Source: Myxococcales bacterium (GTDB lineage: Bacteria > Myxococcota_A > UBA9160 > SMWR01). From it: DNA of 47,664 bases. Below the pieces are notes generated by a model, which saw only the letters and a list, made by a program, of their open reading frames with translations, had not been told where the DNA came from and did no database searches. Shown piece by piece: positions 41,700 through 47,664 of the stretch. Within the stretch, counting starts at the first letter, position 1. Each line of letters starts with the position of its first letter. Location of the stretch: the NCBI GenBank assembly GCA_029881215.1, contig JAOUNA010000005.1:1-47664 (forward strand). Reading direction: 5' to 3'. A program made the translations under genes and the position numbers.

Positions 41700-42827
41700 A
41701 TGCACGTGGAGAGCCTGCGGGTTACCTACCGCCTGGATGTCGAGCCCGCCGCCGCCGCGGCGCGCGCGGAGGAGGTGGCCCGGGAGCAGACGGTCGAGGT
41801 GCCGCGCAGCGTGGTGCGCGACGCCTTCGTCGAGCACCACGTCCTGGGCCGGGTCGAGCAGCTCGTGCCCGGACCCGACGGCAGCAGCCTCGCCACGATT
41901 GCATTTCCCGTGGCCGCCACCGCCCTCGACCCCGCGCAGCTGCTCAACGTGCTCTTCGGCATGACCTCGCTGCACGCGGACGCGACCTGCGTCGATGCGG
42001 AGTTCCCCGAGTCGCTGCGCGCCGCGCTGCAGGGACCGCGCTTCGGACTCGAGGGCTTGCGCAAGCTGCTCGGCGTCCACGAGCGCGCGCTCACCTGCAC
42101 GGCGGTCAAGCCCCTCGGTCAGTCTCCCCAGGCGCTGGCGCAGCTGCTGAAGAGCTTCGCGCGCGCCGGGATCGACGTGATCAAGGACGATCAGGGGCTC
42201 GCGGACCACCCCTTCTGCCCCTTCGAAGCGCGCGTGCGCGCCTGCCTCGACGCCGCTCGGCAGGTCGCCGACGAGACCGGACACCACGCAGTGTATGTTC
42301 CCCATCTGAGCGGCACGCCCGACGCCGTGGATCGGCAGCTGGGCATCGCGGAGGCCTGCGGCGCGCGCGCGGTGATGGCCTCGCCCATGCTGATCGGGCT
42401 GCCCGGCTTCTGGGAGCTGTGCCGGCGGCGCGCGGCGCTGCCGGTCTTCGCGCACCCCACGCTGGGTGGCGCGCAGCGCTTCGCCCACGATCTGCTCTTC
42501 GGCAGCCTGTTCCGGCTGTTCGGGGCGGATGCGGTCATCTTCGTCGGCTACTCCGGGCGCTTCGACATCCCGCGCGAGGTGTGCCGCTCCCTCGCCGCGC
42601 GCCTCCGGCGACCCTGGGGGACGGTGCTGCCTGCGCTGCCCGTGCCCGGCGGGGGCATCCAGCTCGAGAACGCCGCAGAGATCGTCTCGTTCTACGGCAA
42701 CGACGTGATGCTGCTCGCGGGCGGAAGCCTCCAGCTGGAGGAGGGCGCGGTCGAGCAGCGCAGCCGGGCCTTCGTCGCCGCGGTTCGCGACGCCTCTGCG
42801 CGGAATTTCGAGTCGAAAAACTCCTAG
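41700..42827 (+). CDS. RuBisCO-like protein (form IV type)
   Basis: A 375-residue member of the RuBisCO large-subunit superfamily. The TIM-barrel start LTCTAVKPLG keeps the lysine equivalent to K175 but has Leu where RuBisCO has K177. AGIDVIKDDQG keeps the carbamylated lysine and next two acids, while the E204 position is Gln. PVFAHPTLGG retains a histidine, VGYSGRF replaces the K334 loop, and VPGGGIQLEN and LLAGGSL are the phosphate-binding glycines. So it cannot be a normal carbon-fixing RuBisCO; form IV proteins act as enolases or isomerases in methylthioribose and related sugar-phosphate salvage. No mtn genes are adjacent, so the substrate is open. AGGAGG sits just before the ATG. Confidence 0.87.
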   Translation: MHVESLRVTYRLDVEPAAAAARAEEVAREQTVEVPRSVVRDAFVEHHVLGRVEQLVPGPDGSSLATIAFPVAATALDPAQLLNVLFGMTSLHADATCVDAEFPESLRAALQGPRFGLEGLRKLLGVHERALTCTAVKPLGQSPQALAQLLKSFARAGIDVIKDDQGLADHPFCPFEARVRACLDAARQVADETGHHAVYVPHLSGTPDAVDRQLGIAEACGARAVMASPMLIGLPGFWELCRRRAALPVFAHPTLGGAQRFAHDLLFGSLFRLFGADAVIFVGYSGRFDIPREVCRSLAARLRRPWGTVLPALPVPGGGIQLENAAEIVSFYGNDVMLLAGGSLQLEEGAVEQRSRAFVAAVRDASARNFESKNS

Positions 42828-42963
42828 ACACGCGACTGCGTCCGGGGCGAGAATTTTGTCGGGCATCCCATGAGGATTGCCCCCGATCCCCGGCGCACTC
42901 GTGGGAAGGGAAAGCGCCGGGCATCGGGACCCGCCTCTGGATTCTCGAGTGATTGGGTCAGGC

Positions 42964-42996
42964 GGACTGGGCCCGGCCGCGCGCCGGGTCCAGTCC
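42964..42996. terminator. Strong hairpin between the RuBisCO-like and patatin genes
   Basis: GGACTGGGCCCGGC-CGCGC-GCCGGGTCCAGTCC: a 14-bp stem with a single G-T pair and a 5-base loop, in the 193-bp gap between convergent genes, 24 bp from the patatin stop. No T-run follows on either strand. Probable bidirectional transcript end. Confidence 0.6.
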
Positions 42997-43020
42997 TCGC
43001 CACGCTGCGGCGCCGGCGAA

Positions 43021-45270
43021 TCAGAAGCGCTGGCCCAGGAAGAGGTAGCCGGAGCTGTTGCCCCCCTCGGCGAGACCGTATGCGAGGTAGAGGGGCCCGA
43101 GCGGCGTGTCGATGCCGAGGAAGACGCTGCCCGCGACGCTCAGGCCGGCGGCGTCGATCTCCTCGAGGCGATTGAACGCATTGCCCGCTTCGATCGAGCC
43201 GCCCACGTACACGGGCAGCTGCAGCGTGAAGAAGCGCGGGTCTGCCACGCGCCGGTAGCCGACCAGCCGGCCCAGCAGCACGTGCGGGCCGGTGCGCGCG
43301 CCGCGCGTCAGGCCGGAGAGCTGGAACAGACCACCCAGGGAGAAGATGGGCGCGTCGCTGATGTCGGCGCGCTCCGCCCAGCTCGTGTCGAAGACGAAGC
43401 CGGGCACGACGGTGTTCTCGCCGAAGGAGAAGGCGATGTTGCCGCCGGTGCGCAGCAACGCCAGGGAATCGTCCGCGCCGAAGGCGCTCGGCGTGATTTC
43501 CCCGTCCGCCCTCAGGATTCCGCCCTTGCGCGGAAAGCGCACGCTGTCGAGCGTGTCGACGAGCAGGCGTCCGATCGCCGCACCGCCTTCGAAGCGCGTC
43601 GTCGGCAGACTCGGATCGCCGACCTGACGCTCGAACGCCGCGTCGATGTAGCCGATGCCTCCGCGCACTTCGGCCCAGTTGCCGAACTGCCAGCCCAGGA
43701 AGCCCGCCGCCTGGAAGCTCGGGATCTCGTAGGTGGCGATGCGATCCCCACCGACGAACAGGTTGAGGCTCTCGATTCCTGCTCTCACTTCGGGCGCGAA
43801 GAACAGGCGACCGCCGTACTCGAGCGGCTGGTAGAACTCGGTCGAGATCTCGCTCTCTTCGCCCACCTGCAGGCGGGTGCGCCACTCCGCGCCGAGGCCG
43901 TTCAGCGGCATGCTGGTCGCCAGCACCGCCACGTTGAAGGCGCTCTCGGCCCGGAAGTTCGTGTCGAGATTCAAGCCGAAACGCAGGAAGGTGCGCCCGG
44001 TCTCCTTCCCGATGGTGTGAATCACGAGCGCGTGCGCTCCCTCGTGCTCTTCGAGCGAGAAGCTGACGCGGTCGAACACGCCGGCGCCGTACAGCTTGTC
44101 GAGATCCTGCTGCAGCTGCGCCGGATCGAGCGCCTGGCCCGGCTCGACGTGGACGTGCCGGCGGATCACGTGGGTGGAGAGCCCGGAGCGATTGTCGAAG
44201 CGCACGCGCTCGACCAGGGGCGGCTCCCGCGAAATGCCCCGGCGCCGCAGCTCGCTCGGTGCGTCTGGCTGCGCGAGGCGCGCGAGCTCCGGCGCGAGCG
44301 CGCGCGCCGCCGCTGCGCCGCGGGCGATGGCCTCGCTCCCCATCTCGAAGCTGGCCGACGTGATGCCCTCGAGATCCGGTCGGATCAGCAGGTCGTGCTC
44401 GCCGAGCCGGGCGAGCTGCCGGAGCGTGTTCTGATACATGAGCACGGTGAGCATCTGTCCGGAGATGCTGAACGCGGAGCTCACGTTGTCCTGGCCCGCC
44501 GGGCTCGTCCCGATGTCGACCGCGATCACGACGTCCACGCCCATGGCCTGCACCACGTCGACCGGCAGGTTGCGCGCCACGCCGCCGTCGACCAGCATGC
44601 GCCCGTCGATCTCGACCGGCGAGAACACCGCGGGGATCGCCATGCTCGCGCGCATGGCCTGCGCGAGATCTCCCTCGCCGATCACGACGGATTCTCCGCT
44701 GCTCGCGTCGGTGGCGACCGCGCGGAACGGAATGGGCAGGGCATCGAAGTCGCGCACCGTCGCGACGGGCACGCTCAGCACTTGCAGGAGGTTGGTGATC
44801 TTCTGCCCCTCGATGAAGCCCCGCGGCAGGGCCACCTTGAAATCCTTGATGTAGAGGCGCAAGCCGGTGAGGAAGTCGAAGTCGTCCTGCTTGCGCCGGA
44901 AGGAGCGCTCGCGCCGCGGCGGCACGTCGTTGAAGACCGCGATCCAGTCGATTTGGCTGACCACCTGGCGGAGCTCCGCCGGCGAGAGGCCCGACGCGTA
45001 GAGCCCGCCCACCACCGCGCCCATGCTGGTGCCCGCGATGACGTCCACCGGCACGCGGAGCTCCTCGAGCACCTCGAGCACGCCGACGTGGGCAAAGCCG
45101 CGCGCACCGCCGCCGGAGAGCACCAGGCCCACGCGCGGTCGCCCCGCGTCGCCCGCGCTCTCGGGCTCGGCGCCCAGCGCGTGCTGCGGCGCCGCGAAGG
45201 CGATGGAGAATGCGGCCAATCCGAGGGCGGCGGCGCGAAGCGCGGATCCTTCGATGGTTCGCTGGCGCAC
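43021..45270 (-). CDS. Patatin-like phospholipase fused to POTRA and Omp85-type barrel (type Vd)
   Basis: A 749-residue secreted protein. A signal peptide precedes a patatin domain (~45-310): oxyanion GLVLSGGGARGFAH, nucleophile serine in GTSMGAV and catalytic aspartate in LVDGGVAR. Then a single POTRA-like domain (VERVRFDNRSGLSTHVIRRHV...DKLYGAGVFDRVSF) and a ~350-residue beta-barrel ending in GQRF with the terminal aromatic residue for BAM assembly. This is the PlpD/FplA architecture, in which the lipase is delivered to the cell surface by its own barrel. The GTG at 45270 is weakly supported. It may hydrolyse phospholipids of the cell itself or of others; substrate inferred from family. Confidence 0.9.
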   Translation of the reverse strand: MRQRTIEGSALRAAALGLAAFSIAFAAPQHALGAEPESAGDAGRPRVGLVLSGGGARGFAHVGVLEVLEELRVPVDVIAGTSMGAVVGGLYASGLSPAELRQVVSQIDWIAVFNDVPPRRERSFRRKQDDFDFLTGLRLYIKDFKVALPRGFIEGQKITNLLQVLSVPVATVRDFDALPIPFRAVATDASSGESVVIGEGDLAQAMRASMAIPAVFSPVEIDGRMLVDGGVARNLPVDVVQAMGVDVVIAVDIGTSPAGQDNVSSAFSISGQMLTVLMYQNTLRQLARLGEHDLLIRPDLEGITSASFEMGSEAIARGAAAARALAPELARLAQPDAPSELRRRGISREPPLVERVRFDNRSGLSTHVIRRHVHVEPGQALDPAQLQQDLDKLYGAGVFDRVSFSLEEHEGAHALVIHTIGKETGRTFLRFGLNLDTNFRAESAFNVAVLATSMPLNGLGAEWRTRLQVGEESEISTEFYQPLEYGGRLFFAPEVRAGIESLNLFVGGDRIATYEIPSFQAAGFLGWQFGNWAEVRGGIGYIDAAFERQVGDPSLPTTRFEGGAAIGRLLVDTLDSVRFPRKGGILRADGEITPSAFGADDSLALLRTGGNIAFSFGENTVVPGFVFDTSWAERADISDAPIFSLGGLFQLSGLTRGARTGPHVLLGRLVGYRRVADPRFFTLQLPVYVGGSIEAGNAFNRLEEIDAAGLSVAGSVFLGIDTPLGPLYLAYGLAEGGNSSGYLFLGQRF

Positions 45271-45348
45271 TGCGCCCCCCGCTGCTCGCTGCTGGCGGAC
45301 CTCGGCCGCCAGCTTATCCGCTCCGCGCTTCCGCGAGAAGCCCCGCGC

Positions 45349-47661
45349 TCAGAGCAGCGCGAGCTGCCGCGGGCGATCCAAGGCATCGTCGAAGTGCTCG
45401 CCGACGTGCGACAGGATGGCCTCGGCCACGGGGCGCAGCACCCGCTCCAGGTAGTGAGACCGGTCGATCTCTGCGGATAGCGCGCGCCCGGGCAGCAGGG
45501 GCTCCGGGCCGCTGCGCGTGATGACGTAGCGCACGACCGGACCCGCGCGTCCTCCCGCCTTGCGCGCCGCCTGCACGTGCGGGGGCGTGGTGGCGGTGTA
45601 GCGCTCGAGCGAGCCCTTGCGCACGCGTTTGGCGTAGACGAGCTCCGCGTCGAGCGCGCCGCTGCGCAGGCTCTCGATCACCTCGCGCAGGAAGGGCTGC
45701 ACGGGCTCGCCGCGAAACAGGCGCAGCAGCAGGCCGCGCTGCAGGCGGCCCGCCACGCTGGGCCAGTCGCGGCGCACCGCCTCGAGGCCCACGATCTCGA
45801 GCGTGCCATTACACAGACCAGCGTAGCGCTTCTTGCTACCGCTGCGGCCTCCGCGCACGCGCGGCATGAAGAAGCGCTCGAACACCCGCTCGAGCTCGAG
45901 CACCAGGCGTGGCTCCCGCGCGTAGCGCGCGCGGATCTGCTCGGCGATGGCCGCCTCGACCCGGTCGCGCAGCTGCTCCGCCTGCGCGCGCGCCGCGGCG
46001 AGCGGGCCCGGTCCTAGCTGCACGAACACCGAATCCGTATCGCCGTAGAGGACGTCGGCGCCCTCCGCCTCGAAGGCGGCCTGGGTCCAGTGCAGCGTCT
46101 GCTGGCCGAAGCTCGTGATCGCGTTCGCGATCTCCGGATCGAAGAAGCGGCACGACGCCGCGCCGAGCACGCCGAAGAGCGCGTTCATCATGATCTTGAT
46201 GGCGCGATCCGCGTGCCGATTGCCCGCCGCACGGGCGCGCTCGCGCCGCTGCATGAAGTGCTCGATGATCTCCGGGAGGATCGCCTCGCTGCGCGAGAAG
46301 CGCGCCCCGTTCGGCGCAACGATGGCGCCGTCGCCGGCCAGGGCGTGCGCGAGCGGATCCAGATTGAAGGTGCGGATCAGGCTCGGGTAGAGGCTCTTGA
46401 AGTCGAAGACCGCGACATTCGCGAAGAGGCCCGGTGTCGAGTCGAGTACGGCGCCCCCGTGCACCTCGGTGCTCTGGCGCTCGGTGTCGACGCTCGGCGC
46501 CACGAAGCCCTTGCGCCGCAGCGCGGGGAGATAGAGCAGATCGAAGGACGCGATGCTCGCGCCCACGCGGTCGAGCTGCATGCCCGAGAGCAGGCTGCGC
46601 TCGATCGCGAGGTCGAGCAGCCCCTCGCGTTCGAGAATGTCGAGCACGAGGCGTGCGTCCTCGCGGTTGTAGGCCACCAGCGCCGCCGGGTCCTCCCGGT
46701 AGAGCCGCTCGATCTCGCCGGCCTTGTCCGCGATGTCGGCGTCCATGTGCTTGCCGCGGCCGAGGATCGCCCGGGCCGCCGTCTCGAGCCGATAGTCCGG
46801 CAGGCGCAGCGCGTCGCGCACCAGCGGGATGCCATCGAGCACCACGCGCCCGGGCAGCACCGCGCGGCCCTGGCGCGTGAAGCCCGCATCTCGCTGGAAG
46901 AGCGGGGCGCCCTCGACGCGCCCGAGGTCCGGCGAGACGCGCCGCGCCCTGCAGCGCGCGACCAGCGTCTGCAGATCGAAATCGACCACGTTCCAGCCGG
47001 TGAGGATGTCGGGATCCAGCGCGCGGACGCGCGCGAGGATCGCGGCGAGCAGCGCGCGCTCGTCGACGTGGCAGAGCGCGCCCGCCACCGCCCGCGCCGA
47101 GACGAGGTGCACCTCGTCCGCGCCGTCGCCCACCAGCGCCGCGGAGACGATGGCGCTCGCATCCGGCGTGGTCTCGAGATCGATGCAGAGCACGCGCAGC
47201 CGGGGTCGGCAGTCGGCGGGCTGCAGCGCGGGATTCGCGAAGTGCAGCAGGCCCGGCCGCGGCGACGCGCTCGGCCCGTCGATGTCGACACCGGCGCGGA
47301 TGCCGCGGTCGATCAGATAGCGGTAGGGGAAGCGGATGTCCGCTTCGAGCGGCCGCGCGATGTGGTCGCGCAGCGGCGGCAGCGCGGACGGCACGGGCAG
47401 CGTGACGCGGGCCACCGCGCCCCCGTCCAGCTCGCGCAGCTCGGAGGCCTCGATCGAGAGCGCCGGCCCGCGCGGCAGCGCGTCGCGCTGTGCAATCGGG
47501 ACGAAGAAGTAGGGGCGGAAGCGGTCGTCCTCCACCCAGAATGCCGGGCCGTCCTCGAGGCGGCCGAAGAGCTGCACGACGGGAACGCCGTCGCGCACTC
47601 GGTAGGTCGGCTGGAGGATGAATCCGCGCGGCACGGGGCTGGCCTCGGTGGGTCTCGGCAA
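45349..47661 (-). CDS. polB: DNA polymerase II (family B), possibly 5'-truncated by the window edge
   Basis: Family B polymerase with proofreading. The 770 visible residues match the E. coli enzyme (783) in order: exonuclease motifs IDLETT, GWNVVDFDL and YNREDARLV; polymerase motif A DFKSLYPSLI; motif B KIMMNALFG; motif C YGDTDSVFV; and KKRYAGL, which contacts primer-template. The track start is TTG at 47661, three bases from the window end with no in-frame stop upstream, so the true start may be outside; an internal GTG (PVPRGFILQ) is another choice. In E. coli this enzyme is SOS-induced for lesion bypass and replication restart. The patatin gene follows after 78 bp. Confidence 0.94.
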   Translation of the reverse strand: MPRPTEASPVPRGFILQPTYRVRDGVPVVQLFGRLEDGPAFWVEDDRFRPYFFVPIAQRDALPRGPALSIEASELRELDGGAVARVTLPVPSALPPLRDHIARPLEADIRFPYRYLIDRGIRAGVDIDGPSASPRPGLLHFANPALQPADCRPRLRVLCIDLETTPDASAIVSAALVGDGADEVHLVSARAVAGALCHVDERALLAAILARVRALDPDILTGWNVVDFDLQTLVARCRARRVSPDLGRVEGAPLFQRDAGFTRQGRAVLPGRVVLDGIPLVRDALRLPDYRLETAARAILGRGKHMDADIADKAGEIERLYREDPAALVAYNREDARLVLDILEREGLLDLAIERSLLSGMQLDRVGASIASFDLLYLPALRRKGFVAPSVDTERQSTEVHGGAVLDSTPGLFANVAVFDFKSLYPSLIRTFNLDPLAHALAGDGAIVAPNGARFSRSEAILPEIIEHFMQRRERARAAGNRHADRAIKIMMNALFGVLGAASCRFFDPEIANAITSFGQQTLHWTQAAFEAEGADVLYGDTDSVFVQLGPGPLAAARAQAEQLRDRVEAAIAEQIRARYAREPRLVLELERVFERFFMPRVRGGRSGSKKRYAGLCNGTLEIVGLEAVRRDWPSVAGRLQRGLLLRLFRGEPVQPFLREVIESLRSGALDAELVYAKRVRKGSLERYTATTPPHVQAARKAGGRAGPVVRYVITRSGPEPLLPGRALSAEIDRSHYLERVLRPVAEAILSHVGEHFDDALDRPRQLALL

Positions 47662-47664
47662 ATT

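Overview
The window is about 47.7 kb of very GC-rich, gene-dense bacterial chromosome with no rRNA, tRNA, CRISPR array, insertion sequence or prophage that I can see. Nearly all long ORFs outside the listed genes are high-GC shadows. No gap without a gene exceeds 300 bp; the largest are 33765-33992 and 28588-28799, and both are described. Gene content (full menaquinone set, homodimeric pyruvate dehydrogenase E1, hopanoid-type glycosyltransferase HpnB, GlnRS, DNA polymerase II, Omp85-type patatin, outer-membrane barrel proteins) indicates a Gram-negative respiring bacterium. Myxococcota or another former deltaproteobacterial lineage fits best, but this is a judgement from gene content, not a measured phylogeny.

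Layout. (1) 1-1303, plus strand: end of a tungstate-type ABC permease and its ATPase. (2) 1337-12150, minus strand: a tightly overlapping ten-gene unit, merR-menG-menF-menD-menH-menB-menA-menC-menE-metF, with almost every stop codon overlapping the next start. It is headed by a tandem-HTH MerR-like regulator whose promoter holds an 11-bp inverted repeat touching the start codon. (3) 12293-13638: two divergent envelope genes around a CRP-like site. (4) 13651-20376, minus: lipA-aceE-aceF-lpdA, the pyruvate dehydrogenase complex with its lipoyl synthase. (5) 20482-23736, minus: a stand-alone ArnA-type UDP-glucuronate decarboxylase, a double PilZ protein, and an Rrf2 regulator coupled to a monothiol glutaredoxin. 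(6) 23906-24934: moaA. (7) 25001-28587, minus: cardiolipin synthase and the arsenic operon arsR-arsC-acr3. (8) 28800-36960: outer-membrane barrel, hpnB, DUF3313-like lipoprotein (minus), a FAD-oxidoreductase/SelD fusion, inositol-phosphate synthase and glnS. (9) 37006-40687, minus: a three-gene ExbB/ExbD-like ion-channel operon with long coiled coils. (10) 40862-42827: a secreted ankyrin protein and a RuBisCO-like protein. (11) 43021-47661, minus: a patatin/Omp85 fusion and DNA polymerase II.

How the genes fit together. The men unit makes menaquinone from chorismate, and pyruvate dehydrogenase feeds acetyl-CoA to respiration. TupBC and MoaA belong to molybdenum/tungsten cofactor supply. The SelD fusion implies selenophosphate use elsewhere in the genome.

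The least explained parts are the ExbB/ExbD-like trio, in which only one of two ExbD-like partners keeps the membrane aspartate, the RuBisCO-like protein with altered active-site positions, and the MerR-led menaquinone operon. A repeated regulatory theme is also visible. Several genes (merR, rrf2, arsR, lipA, the ankyrin gene, perhaps hpnB) have -35/-10 elements placed so that transcription would begin at or within a few bases of the start codon, suggesting common leaderless mRNAs.
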